Assembly (NCBI RefSeq): GCF_043555865.1
Contig: NZ_JBIGHY010000006.1
Span: 302,429-366,428, forward strand
DNA length: 64,000 bases
From: Pelomonas dachongensis
Lineage (GTDB): Bacteria; Pseudomonadota; Gammaproteobacteria; Burkholderiales; Burkholderiaceae_C
Direction: 5' to 3'
This document shows positions 8,655 to 16,532 of this stretch, in pieces (within the stretch, counting starts at the first letter, position 1; each line of letters begins with the position of its first letter). The notes under the pieces were generated by a model that saw only the letters and a program-made list of their open reading frames with translations, searched no databases and was not told the DNA's origin. A program made the position numbers and the translations under genes.

Positions 8655-9646
8655 GCCCCACTGCAAACTCCCCCCGCTATTCCCGCATCCTCGGCACCGG
8701 CAGCCATCTGCCGGCTGACCGCGTGACCAACCAGGCCCTCGTCGACCGCCTGGCGGTCGAAGGCATCGAGACCTCGGACGACTGGATCGTCGAGCGCACC
8801 GGCATCCGCGCGCGCTACTTCGCGGCGCCCGATCAGACCGCCAGCGACCTGGCCTTCCCCGCCGCGCAGGCGGCGCTGGCCGCGGCCGGCATCTCGGCCG
8901 AAGAGCTGGACCTCATCATCGTCGCCACGTCCACGCCCGACATGGTGTTCCCGTCCACGGCCTGCCTGCTGCAGCAGAAGCTGGGTGTGCACGGCTGCGC
9001 CGCGTTCGACCTGCAGGCCGTCTGCTCGGGCTTCGTCTACGCGCTCAGCGTGGCGGACTCGATGATCAAGGCCGGCGCCGCCAACAAGGCGCTGATCGTG
9101 GGCGCCGAGGTGTTCTCGCGCATCCTGGACTTCAAGGATCGCACCACCTGCGTGCTGTTCGGCGACGGCGCCGGTGCCGTGGTGCTGGGTGCCAGCGCCG
9201 AGCCTGGCATCCTGGCCACCGAGCTGCACGCGGATGCCCGCCATGTCGACATCCTGTGCACGCCGGGCGCCGTCAGCGGTGGGCAGGTCATCGGCACGCC
9301 GCTGCTGCGCATGGACGGCCAGGCCGTCTTCAAGCTCGCCGTGGGCGTGCTCGAGAAGGTCGCACGTTCCGTGCTCGAGAAGGCTGGCAAGACGGAGGCC
9401 GACGTGGACTGGCTGATCCCGCATCAGGCCAACATCCGCATCATGCAGGGCACGGCCAAGAAGCTGAAGCTGGACCTGAACAAGCTCATCGTCACCGTCG
9501 ACGAGCATGGCAACACCTCGGCCGCCTCCGTGCCGCTGGCACTGGACGCCGCCGTGCGCAGCGGCCGCGTGCAGCGTGGCGACACCGTCATGCTCGAAGG
9601 CGTGGGCGGCGGCTTCACGTGGGGCGCAGCCCTGCTCAATTATTGA
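8651..9646 (+). CDS. fabH: Beta-ketoacyl-ACP synthase III
   Basis: A 331-residue condensing enzyme that starts fatty-acid synthesis by joining acetyl-CoA with malonyl-ACP. The catalytic Cys is at about 125 in FDLQAVCSGFVYAL. The His is in LIPHQANIRI and the Asn in HGNTSAAS, completing the Cys-His-Asn triad. The substrate-binding DDWIVERTGIR near residue 43-53 is typical. It overlaps plsX by four bases and is 13 bases ahead of fabD. Confidence 0.96.
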   Translation: MSPTANSPRYSRILGTGSHLPADRVTNQALVDRLAVEGIETSDDWIVERTGIRARYFAAPDQTASDLAFPAAQAALAAAGISAEELDLIIVATSTPDMVFPSTACLLQQKLGVHGCAAFDLQAVCSGFVYALSVADSMIKAGAANKALIVGAEVFSRILDFKDRTTCVLFGDGAGAVVLGASAEPGILATELHADARHVDILCTPGAVSGGQVIGTPLLRMDGQAVFKLAVGVLEKVARSVLEKAGKTEADVDWLIPHQANIRIMQGTAKKLKLDLNKLIVTVDEHGNTSAASVPLALDAAVRSGRVQRGDTVMLEGVGGGFTWGAALLNY

Positions 9647-9659
9647 TATCTCTGAGACC

Positions 9660-10607
9660 ATGACCGCACCCTTTGCAGTCGTCTTCCCCGGGCAGGGTTC
9701 GCAGGCCGTCGGCATGCTGGACGCCTGGGGCGACCACCCCGAAGTCCGCTTGACCCTGGAAGAGGCCTCCACCGCGCTGGGCGAGGACATCGGCGCGCTG
9801 ATCCACGCCGGCCCCAAGGAGCAGCTGGACCTGACCACAAACACCCAGCCGGTCATGCTGACGGCCGGCATCGCCTGCTGGCGCGCCTTCGTCGCCGAGA
9901 CCGGCGCCGTGCCGGTCGCCGCCGCGGGGCATTCGCTGGGCGAGTACACGGCGCTGGTCGCATCCGGCGCGCTGAGCCTGGCCGACGCGCTGCCCCTCGT
10001 GCGCTTTCGCGCGCAGGCGATGCAGGAAGCCGTGCCGGTGGGCGTGGGCGCGATGTACGCCATCCTGGGCCTGGACGGCGACGCCGTGCGCGCCGGTTGC
10101 GCGCAGGCCGCCGCCGAGACCGGCGAGGCCATCGAGGCCGTCAACTTCAATGATCCGAAGCAGACCGTCATCGCCGGCAGCAAGGCCGGCGCCGAGAAGG
10201 CCGCCGAGATCCTGAAGGCTGCGGGCGCCAAGCGCGCGCTGCCGCTGCCGGTGTCCGCGCCGTTCCACTCCAGCCTGATGAAGCCGGCCGCCGAGCGTCT
10301 GAAGGAAAAGCTGGCCTCGGTCCAGTTCCACAAGGCGGCCTTCCCGGTCGTCAACAACATCGACGTGGCCGTCACCGACAGCGACGCCGCACTGCGTGAC
10401 GCGCTGTACCGCCAGGCCTTCGGCCCGGTGCGCTGGGTCGAGGTCGTGCAGGCCTTGAAGGCCCGTGGCGTCCATCACTTCATCGAGGCCGGCCCGGGCA
10501 AGGTGCTGACGGGCATGGTCAAGCGCATCGACGGCGAACTGCAGGCTGTCTGCGTGCTCGATCCCGCCTCACTCACCGAAGCTCGCGCGCTGCTGGGAGG
10601 CGGCTGA
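9660..10607 (+). CDS. fabD: Malonyl-CoA:ACP transacylase
   Basis: A 315-residue enzyme that moves malonyl from CoA to acyl carrier protein. FPGQGSQAVGM stands at the N terminus and the active Ser in AAGHSLGEYTALV near 95; the second catalytic residue is the His in PVSAPFHSSLMKPA. The ATG at 9660 gives the normal family start (MTAPFAVVFPGQG); a longer reading frame from 9507 overlaps fabH and lacks any homologous sequence. It is three bases ahead of fabG in the same operon. Confidence 0.96.
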   Translation: MTAPFAVVFPGQGSQAVGMLDAWGDHPEVRLTLEEASTALGEDIGALIHAGPKEQLDLTTNTQPVMLTAGIACWRAFVAETGAVPVAAAGHSLGEYTALVASGALSLADALPLVRFRAQAMQEAVPVGVGAMYAILGLDGDAVRAGCAQAAAETGEAIEAVNFNDPKQTVIAGSKAGAEKAAEILKAAGAKRALPLPVSAPFHSSLMKPAAERLKEKLASVQFHKAAFPVVNNIDVAVTDSDAALRDALYRQAFGPVRWVEVVQALKARGVHHFIEAGPGKVLTGMVKRIDGELQAVCVLDPASLTEARALLGGG

Positions 10608-10610
10608 ACC

Positions 10611-11354
10611 ATGACTGAATCCGCAATCAAGGGCGTCGCCCTCGTCACCGGTGCAAGCCGCGGCATCGGCCGCGCGATCGCGCTGGCGCTGGCCGCTGAG
10701 GGCTGGCGCGTCGTCGGTACCGCGACGACCGAATCGGGCGCCGCCGGCATCACCGAGGCGCTGGGTCCCCATGGCGGCCGCGGCATCGTGCTGAACGTGA
10801 CCGACGGCGAGGCCGCGCAAGCCGCGGTGGACGGCATCGTGGCCACCGATGGCGGCCTGCACGTGCTGGTAAACAACGCCGGCATCACGCGCGATGGCCT
10901 GTCCATGCGCATGAAGGATGACGACTGGGACGCTGTCATCGACACCAACCTGAAGGCGGTGTTCCGCCTCGCCCGCGCGGCCACCAAGCCGATGATGAGG
11001 CAGCGCTCGGGTCGCATCATCAACATCACGTCCGTCGTCGGCGCCTCCGGCAACGCCGGCCAGGCCAACTACGCGGCCGCCAAGGCCGGCGTGGCCGGCC
11101 TGACGCGCTCGCTGGCGCGCGAGCTGGGCAGCCGCGGCATCACGGTTAACTGCGTCGCGCCCGGCTTCATCGCCACCGACATGACCGAGGTGCTGCCCGA
11201 GGCCCAGAAGGCCGCGCTGCTGGCGCAGATCCCGCTGGGCCGCCTGGGCGCGCCCGAGGAGATCGCCGCCACCGTCGCCTTCCTGGCCTCGCCTGGCGCG
11301 GCCTACATCACTGGCAGCGAACTGCACGTCAACGGCGGCATGTTCATGGCCTGA
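10611..11354 (+). CDS. fabG: 3-oxoacyl-ACP reductase
   Basis: A 247-residue short-chain dehydrogenase that reduces 3-oxoacyl-ACP with NADPH in the fatty-acid elongation cycle. The nucleotide-binding TGASRGIGRAIA is at about 12-23, NNAGITRDGLSMRM near 84-97 and the catalytic Tyr/Lys in ANYAAAKAGVAGL near 150. The C-terminal ITGSELHVNGGMFMA is exactly the FabG ending. It sits between fabD and acpP, as in E. coli. Confidence 0.96.
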   Translation: MTESAIKGVALVTGASRGIGRAIALALAAEGWRVVGTATTESGAAGITEALGPHGGRGIVLNVTDGEAAQAAVDGIVATDGGLHVLVNNAGITRDGLSMRMKDDDWDAVIDTNLKAVFRLARAATKPMMRQRSGRIINITSVVGASGNAGQANYAAAKAGVAGLTRSLARELGSRGITVNCVAPGFIATDMTEVLPEAQKAALLAQIPLGRLGAPEEIAATVAFLASPGAAYITGSELHVNGGMFMA

Positions 11355-11423
11355 TCACCGTGGCCTGCGGACCCTCCCAGGCCACCCGGCGCTGCCAACT
11401 TAGGGGCGTCACCCTAGAGCCCG

Positions 11424-11464
11424 TAGAATGACGGGCTGTTTTCTGCAAACCCCTCCTGGAGGAG
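11424..11464 (+). promoter_or_regulatory. acpP -10 box and strong ribosome binding site
   Basis: TAGAAT (11424-11429) could be the -10 of a private acpP promoter; no convincing -35 was seen. GGAGGAG (11458-11464) just before the ATG at 11467 is one of the strongest Shine-Dalgarno sequences in the window, as expected for a very abundant protein, and fixes the start (MSDIEARVKK) over the in-frame ATG at 11428. Confidence 0.5.
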
Positions 11465-11466
11465 TC

Positions 11467-11706
11467 ATGAGCGATATCGAAGCACGAGTCAAGAAGATCA
11501 TTGCCGAACAACTGGGCGTGGCCGAGGCCGACGTCACCAACGAGAAGGCTTTCGTTGCCGACCTGGGCGCCGACTCGCTGGACACCGTCGAGCTGGTGAT
11601 GGCCCTCGAAGACGAGTTCGGCATCGAGATCCCCGACGAAGAGGCTGAAAAGATCACCACCGTCCAGCTGGCGATCGATTACGCCGTCAAGCACCAGAAG
11701 GCCTGA
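11467..11706 (+). CDS. acpP: Acyl carrier protein
   Basis: A 79-residue acidic carrier protein. The phosphopantetheine attachment Ser is about residue 37 in LGADSLDTVELVMALEDEF. It carries growing acyl chains for all Fab enzymes around it and is activated by the AcpS encoded at 23374. The four-helix pattern and length are standard, and the strong ribosome binding site and position between fabG and fabF support the call. Confidence 0.98.
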   Translation: MSDIEARVKKIIAEQLGVAEADVTNEKAFVADLGADSLDTVELVMALEDEFGIEIPDEEAEKITTVQLAIDYAVKHQKA

Positions 11707-11742
11707 GCGCCTTCGTTTCCTTGCAACTTTGATCCGTTCTGC

Positions 11743-12987
11743 ATGACCCGTCGCCGTGTCGTCGTCACCGGTCTTGGCCTGATCAGTCCCGTCGGCAACA
11801 GTGTTGCCGAAGGGTGGGCCAACATCCTCGCCGGGCGTACCGGCATTGCCAACATCACCCGCTTCGACGCGAGCAACTTCGCGTGCAAGTTCGCGGGTGA
11901 GGTCAAGGGCTTCAACATCGGGGATTACGTCCCCGGCAAGGAAGCCCGCCACATGGATACCTTCATCCATTACGGCCTGGCGGCATCCATGCAGGCGGTG
12001 CGGGACGCGGGTCTGCCCACGGGCGACCAACTGACCGAAGAGCAGGCCGAGCGCATTGGCGTGCTCGTGGGATCGGGCATCGGCGGCCTGCCGCTGATCG
12101 AGGAGACCCACGCCGAACTGACGAATCGCGGCCCCCGCCGCATTTCGCCGTTCTTCATTCCGGCCTCGATCATCAACATGATCTCGGGCCACGTTTCCAT
12201 CCAGTACGGCTTCCAGGGGCCCAACCTGGCGATCGTGACGGCCTGCACCACGGGCCTGCATGCGATCGGCGAGGCCGGCCGCCTCATCGAGTACGGCGAC
12301 GCCGACGTGATGATCGCCGGCGGTTCCGAGTCGGCCGTGTCGCCGCTGGGCATCGGTGGCTTCGCGTCCGCCCGTGCGCTGTCGACCCGCAACGACGACC
12401 CCGCGACCGCGTCCCGCCCCTGGGACAAGGACCGTGACGGTTTCGTGTTGGGCGAGGGCGCCGGCGTGCTGGTGCTCGAAGAGTACGAACACGCCAAGAA
12501 GCGCGGCGCCAAGATCTACTGCGAACTCGCCGGCTTCGGCATGGGCGCTGACGCCTATCACATGACCGCGCCCAACGTCGACGGCCCCAAGCGCTCCATG
12601 CGCGCGGCGCTGCGCAACTCGGGCATCAACCCCGACCAGGTTCAGTACATGAACGCCCACGGCACGTCCACGCCGCTGGGTGACGTGAACGAGACCAACG
12701 CGGTCAAGCTGGCCTTCGGCGACCACGCCAAGCAGATGGTCGTCAGTTCCACCAAGTCCATGACTGGCCACCTGCTGGGCGGCGCGGGCGGCATCGAGTC
12801 CGTCTTCACGGCGCTGGCTTTGCGCGACCAGGTCGCGCCGCCGACGATCAACATCTTCAACCAGGACCCGGAGTGCGACCTGGACTACTGCGCCAACGAG
12901 GCGCGGCCGATGAAGATCGAGTACGCCGCCAAGAACAATTTCGGCTTCGGCGGCACCAACGGCACGCTGATCTTCAAGCGCGTCTGA
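11743..12987 (+). CDS. fabF: Beta-ketoacyl-ACP synthase II
   Basis: A 414-residue condensing enzyme for chain elongation, including the temperature-responsive step from C16:1 to C18:1 in E. coli. The catalytic Cys is near 168 (IVTACTTGLHAIGEA). The two His residues lie in YMNAHGTSTPLGD and KSMTGHLLGGAGG, and the C-terminal FGFGGTNGTL loop is intact. It ends the fatty-acid cluster and is followed 13 bases later by a small membrane protein gene leading into the rpoE unit. Confidence 0.96.
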   Translation: MTRRRVVVTGLGLISPVGNSVAEGWANILAGRTGIANITRFDASNFACKFAGEVKGFNIGDYVPGKEARHMDTFIHYGLAASMQAVRDAGLPTGDQLTEEQAERIGVLVGSGIGGLPLIEETHAELTNRGPRRISPFFIPASIINMISGHVSIQYGFQGPNLAIVTACTTGLHAIGEAGRLIEYGDADVMIAGGSESAVSPLGIGGFASARALSTRNDDPATASRPWDKDRDGFVLGEGAGVLVLEEYEHAKKRGAKIYCELAGFGMGADAYHMTAPNVDGPKRSMRAALRNSGINPDQVQYMNAHGTSTPLGDVNETNAVKLAFGDHAKQMVVSSTKSMTGHLLGGAGGIESVFTALALRDQVAPPTINIFNQDPECDLDYCANEARPMKIEYAAKNNFGFGGTNGTLIFKRV

Positions 12988-13000
12988 CCACCGCCCGGCG

Positions 13001-13369
13001 ATGCGCCGCACGCCGCCGCTTGCTGTCGAACTCCAGCCCCTGCCTGCCGTCCAGGCCACCGTCGCGTTGATCGCGTTGCTGGCCGTGGGCGGCCTGGCTG
13101 CATGGGCTTTCAGTCATCAGCCTCTGCTGGGGTTGCTGGGGTTGCTGGGGTTGCTCGGCCTGGCCGTGCCCGCCGTGTCGGCGTGGGCCTGGCGTGAAGC
13201 TGCGATGCGGCCGCGCCGGCTGCGTTGGGACGGGCAGGCCTGGTGGCTGGCCGACACTGCCAATGCCGCCGACACCGCCGTCCAGCTCGCCGCGCTGATC
13301 GACCTCGACCGCAGGATGTCCCTGGGCGCCACGCTGTTCGCCGCGCCAGGCGGCGCCGTGGCGCGATGA
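13001..13369 (+). CDS. Small membrane protein of unknown function between fabF and rpoE
   Basis: A 122-residue protein with two predicted membrane helices (about 18-40 and 42-62) and a soluble tail. The length, two-helix start and the RLRWDGQAWWL strand are reminiscent of small YgfX/CptA-like membrane proteins, but identity is too weak to assert. The second helix is built on a GLL-GLL-GLL run encoded by a 9-base tandem repeat. Its stop overlaps the rpoE start (ATGA at 13366-13369), so it is coupled to the sigma factor and may belong to the same stress unit. Confidence 0.6.
   Translation: MRRTPPLAVELQPLPAVQATVALIALLAVGGLAAWAFSHQPLLGLLGLLGLLGLAVPAVSAWAWREAAMRPRRLRWDGQAWWLADTANAADTAVQLAALIDLDRRMSLGATLFAAPGGAVAR
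13124..13159 (+). repeat. 9-base tandem repeat inside a membrane-helix codon run
   Basis: The unit TTGCTGGGG is repeated about three to four times in frame, the outer copies being imperfect, and encodes the Leu-Leu-Gly run of the membrane helix. Copy-number change by slippage would lengthen or shorten the helix by three residues without a frameshift. Confidence 0.75.
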
Positions 13370-13950
13370 CGGCCGACGCGGACGCCGACGCGCTGTTGGT
13401 GCGCGAGGCCCAGAAGGGGAGCCGCGCGGCCTTCGACATGCTGGTGATCAAGTACCAGCGCCGCGTCGAACGGCTGCTGTCGCGCAGTGTGCGCTCGCCC
13501 GAGGATGTGGCCGACCTGTGCCAGGAGACTTTTCTGGCCGCCTACAAGGCGCTGCCGTCGTTCCGCGGCGACAGCGCGTTCTACACCTGGGTTTACCGGA
13601 TCGCCATCAATGCGGCCAAGCGTCACCACGGCCGGCAGCGTCCCGTCGAGTCGCTGGACGACGAGGAGGGAACTTTCGGCACGCAGGCGGCTCCAAGCGA
13701 CGATGCGACCCCCGAGGCCTTGCTCGCCAGCCGCCAGCTGGCACGCAGCCTGGACGAGGCGGTCGACGCCCTGGCCGAAGATCAGCGCCGGGCATTGCTG
13801 CTGAGAGAGGTGGATGGCTTGAGTTACGACGAAATTGCCGACCTGATGGAATGCCCGCCCGGCACGGTGCGCTCGCGCATCTTTCGCGCCCGCGAAGCCG
13901 TGGCCGCCCGGCTGCGGCCGTTGCTCAACGTGGGAGGCCGGCGATGGTGA
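13366..13950 (+). CDS. rpoE: RNA polymerase sigma-E factor (ECF sigma)
   Basis: A 194-residue extracytoplasmic-function sigma factor. Region 2 covers about 20-85 (FDMLVIKYQRRVERLLSR, then FYTWVYRIAINAAKRH) and region 4 about 130-185 (LSYDEIADLMECPPGTVRSRIFRARE). It would direct the envelope-stress response. The ATG at 13366 gives the conserved short N terminus; the longer frame from 13225 overlaps the previous gene. It overlaps rseA by seven bases, the usual coupling of sigma and anti-sigma. Confidence 0.93.
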   Translation: MTADADADALLVREAQKGSRAAFDMLVIKYQRRVERLLSRSVRSPEDVADLCQETFLAAYKALPSFRGDSAFYTWVYRIAINAAKRHHGRQRPVESLDDEEGTFGTQAAPSDDATPEALLASRQLARSLDEAVDALAEDQRRALLLREVDGLSYDEIADLMECPPGTVRSRIFRAREAVAARLRPLLNVGGRRW

Positions 13951-14489
13951 GCGCCGAGCAAGCCGCGCTGGAACACGCGCTGTCCGCCGTCATGGACGGC
14001 AGCGCCACCCCTCAGCAATGGGCGCAGGTGGAAGAGGCTTGGGGCCGGGAGCCTGCACTGCGTGAGCGCTGGATGCTGTGGCACACCGCGGGTGACGGCC
14101 TGCGTTCGGCCGACCTCGCTGCCACGCGCCGCCATCCCGCTGATTTGCTGCATGCGCTGCATGCGGCCATGCCCGCACAGGCACCGTCGTCCGCGTGTCG
14201 CAACGAATGGTGGTCGCCGCTCGCCGTGGCGGCCGGTTTCGTGGCGCTGGCGCTGGGTATCACGCAACTGCAGCCCGCGGCGCCGGTGGAGCTTGGCCCT
14301 GTCGCCGCTCGCACGGTGCGTGTGCCGGCGCAGGGGCTGGTGGGCATCAGTTTTGCCCAGACGGCGGCGGGCGGCGCGCTGCCCGGCGTCGGCGCTGGTG
14401 ATGTGGCCTGGCAGCCGTTGCCATCGCTGGACGCGATGGATTCGTCCGTGCCTGAGATGGCAGCCGGCAACCCCACCCGTCACCGTTGA
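13944..14489 (+). CDS. rseA: Anti-sigma-E factor RseA-like
   Basis: A 181-residue protein with an RseA/MucA-type N-terminal domain (LSAVMDGSATPQQWAQVEEAW, then WMLWHTAGDGLRS), a single membrane helix at about 91-108 and a periplasmic tail. It should hold sigma-E at the membrane until regulated proteolysis releases it. The start overlaps rpoE. No rseB follows, which is unusual because rseB normally lies between rseA and mucD in relatives. The tail is Ala/Pro/Val-rich and poorly conserved. Confidence 0.85.
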   Translation: MVSAEQAALEHALSAVMDGSATPQQWAQVEEAWGREPALRERWMLWHTAGDGLRSADLAATRRHPADLLHALHAAMPAQAPSSACRNEWWSPLAVAAGFVALALGITQLQPAAPVELGPVAARTVRVPAQGLVGISFAQTAAGGALPGVGAGDVAWQPLPSLDAMDSSVPEMAAGNPTRHR

Positions 14490-14549
14490 AGCGCTCAGCG
14501 CCTACCATCCGTTTTTGTTGTCCTAGCCCTTTCCAACCCGGAAGTCCTT

Positions 14550-16019
14550 ATGCACGCTGAGAACCCTGTCTTCCGCGCCCGTGCGCGCTCCCTGCTGTCG
14601 GGTACGGCCCTGGCACTGACCGTTGTGCTGGGGCAGCCCGCCTTCGAAGCGCAGGCGCGCGAGCTCCCGGACTTCAGCGAAGTGGTCGAGCGCGTCGGCC
14701 CCGCCGTCGTCAACATCCGCACGTCCGAGAAGGTCCGCGTGCCGGAGGGCCAGGCCGAGGCCAACGAGCAGATGCAGGAACTGCTGCGCCGCTTCGGCCT
14801 GCCGGTGCCCAACCAGCGCCGCGGTGCGCCGCGGGGCGGTGCGCCGGGTGACGACGATGACGCGCCCACGCGCCGCGGCGTCGGCTCGGGCTTCATCCTG
14901 AGCGCCGATGGCTATGTGCTGACCAATGCGCACGTGGTGCAGGGCGCCGACGAGGTGTTCGTCACGCTGACGGACCGGCGCGAGCTGAAGGCCAAGTTGA
15001 TCGGCGCCGACCAGCGCTCCGACGTGGCGGTCGTCAAGGTCGAGGCGGCGGGCCTGCCGGTCGTCAAGGTCGGCGACAGCAACAAAGCCAAGGTCGGCGA
15101 ATGGGTCATGGCCATCGGTTCGCCGTTCGGGCTGGAGAACACCGTCACGGCCGGCATCATCAGCGCCAAGCAGCGCGACACGGGCGACCTGCTGCCGCTG
15201 ATCCAGACCGACGTGGCCATCAACCCCGGCAACTCGGGCGGCCCTCTGGTCAACATGCGCGGCGAGGTCATCGGCATCAACTCGCAGATCTACAGCCAGA
15301 GCGGCGGCTACATGGGCATTTCGTTTGCGATCCCCATCGGCGACGCGATCCGCGTGGCCGACGAACTGCGCGCGGGCGGTCGGGTCGTGCGTGGCTACCT
15401 GGGCGTGCTGCCTGACGACATCAGCAAGGAAGTCGCCGAGGCGATCGGCCTGGGCAAGCCGCAGGGCGCCATCATCCGCAACGTCATCGCCGGCAGCCCG
15501 GCCGAGAAGGCGGGCGTGGAGGGCGGCGACGTCGTCACGAAGGTCGACGGCAAGACGGTCGACAAGGCTGCCGATCTGCGCCGCCTCATCGCCACGGTGA
15601 AGCCCGGCGCCAAGGCCACGCTGACCGTGTTCCGCCGCGGTGCCTACAAGGACCTGGTGGTCACGATGGCCGAGGACGAGCGCAGCCGCCGTGCCGGCAG
15701 CGGCGCAACGCCCGACGCAGACTCCGCTGCGGGTGATGCGCCCAGCATGGCGCTGGGCCTGAAGGTGTCCGAGCTGACGGAAGCGCAGCGCAAGGACCTG
15801 AAGGTCAAGGGCGGCGTGCGTGTCGACGGTGCTACGGGCGCTGCCGCGCGGTCCGGTCTGCGCGAGGGCGACCTGATCCTGGCCGTCGACAACGTCGACG
15901 TCGAGACGGTCAAGGGCTTCCAGGCTCAGATTGCCAAGGCCGCGAAGGCCAAGGTCATCAATCTGCTGGTGCGCCGCGACGACATCGTCAACTTCGTGCT
16001 GCTCAAGCCGGGCAAGTAA
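14550..16019 (+). CDS. mucD: Periplasmic serine protease Do/MucD (DegP family)
   Basis: A 489-residue periplasmic protease and chaperone. An N-terminal signal (about 1-36) ends near AFEAQA-RELP. The trypsin-like catalytic triad is His128 (TNAHVVQ), Asp158 (RSDVAVV) and Ser229 (NPGNSGGPL), followed by two PDZ domains at about 275-365 and 400-485. It degrades misfolded envelope proteins under sigma-E control. It follows rseA directly, 60 bases later. The full length and intact triad point to an active enzyme. Confidence 0.94.
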   Translation: MHAENPVFRARARSLLSGTALALTVVLGQPAFEAQARELPDFSEVVERVGPAVVNIRTSEKVRVPEGQAEANEQMQELLRRFGLPVPNQRRGAPRGGAPGDDDDAPTRRGVGSGFILSADGYVLTNAHVVQGADEVFVTLTDRRELKAKLIGADQRSDVAVVKVEAAGLPVVKVGDSNKAKVGEWVMAIGSPFGLENTVTAGIISAKQRDTGDLLPLIQTDVAINPGNSGGPLVNMRGEVIGINSQIYSQSGGYMGISFAIPIGDAIRVADELRAGGRVVRGYLGVLPDDISKEVAEAIGLGKPQGAIIRNVIAGSPAEKAGVEGGDVVTKVDGKTVDKAADLRRLIATVKPGAKATLTVFRRGAYKDLVVTMAEDERSRRAGSGATPDADSAAGDAPSMALGLKVSELTEAQRKDLKVKGGVRVDGATGAAARSGLREGDLILAVDNVDVETVKGFQAQIAKAAKAKVINLLVRRDDIVNFVLLKPGK

Positions 16020-16234
16020 AGCGGAAGACTCGGCCGGCCAGTCGGGCTTTCCGCGATGCGGCAAGCCCGGCGACCCCTGCCGGGCAGGTTGTCCACCGCA
16101 GACGAAAGTTGGCGCCTGCTAACTTTTGGTTGTGAACGTGGATTGTTCGCGCCAGCCGCTAAAATCATGACCAGACGCGCTGCAAAAGACGGTGCCTCGT
16201 GCAGGAATCCAGCAGGCTGGATGACGGCAGGGTT

Positions 16235-16280
16235 TGATCCACAGGTGATCCACAAGAACATGTGAATAACCTGTGGATGA
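16235..16280. repeat. Inverted cluster of four DnaA-box-like 9-mers
   Basis: Two TGATCCACA copies (16235-16243 and 16246-16254) on the plus strand face TTATTCACA (16261-16269) and TCATCCACA (16272-16280) on the minus strand. TTATTCACA fits the DnaA consensus TTATNCACA exactly; the others differ at one position. The two halves (16237-16254 and 16261-16278) are an 18-base inverted repeat with two mismatches and a 6-base centre, so it can also fold as a hairpin. No T-run follows. Confidence 0.6.
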
Positions 16281-16351
16281 AAATCCTTGTTGGCGGACTG
16301 CAACGGCCGGGAAACCAATGCTGGTGCGGTTTCCCGGCCGATGCTTTTGGC

Positions 16352-16427
16352 TACAATGAAGGCCCAACAAGCAGTTGCCATACCTTTTGTTGGAAGGCGC
16401 GTCACCTCTTCGACGTGCCTTTTTTTT
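16352..16427 (+). ncRNA. Candidate small RNA or lepA leader attenuator
   Basis: A compact unit in the mucD-lepA gap. TACAAT (16352-16357) is a good -10 box, although no strong -35 is seen. From about 16364 a first hairpin forms from CCAACAA (16364-16370) and TTGTTGG (16387-16393). A second, 10-pair hairpin with one G-T pair forms from AAGGCGCGTC (16394-16403) and GACGTGCCTT (16412-16421) and runs into eight T residues (16420-16427), a textbook intrinsic terminator. The transcript would be about 64 bases. No gene between mucD and lepA explains the terminator unless it ends mucD. Confidence 0.5.
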
Positions 16428-16532
16428 ATCTTCGGCAAGGCCTTTGCGGGCCTTCGCGTCGCGGCCGCGACGTGAGCCGGGGCTGCAGCGTTTGATGACG
16501 CCGCCTCCGCAGTGCCGAACGCAGTTCCGAAC

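Noticed and set aside
14523..16064. Minus-strand frame of 513 codons over mucD
   Set aside because: Antisense to a protease with intact catalytic triad; the frame follows its codon pattern.
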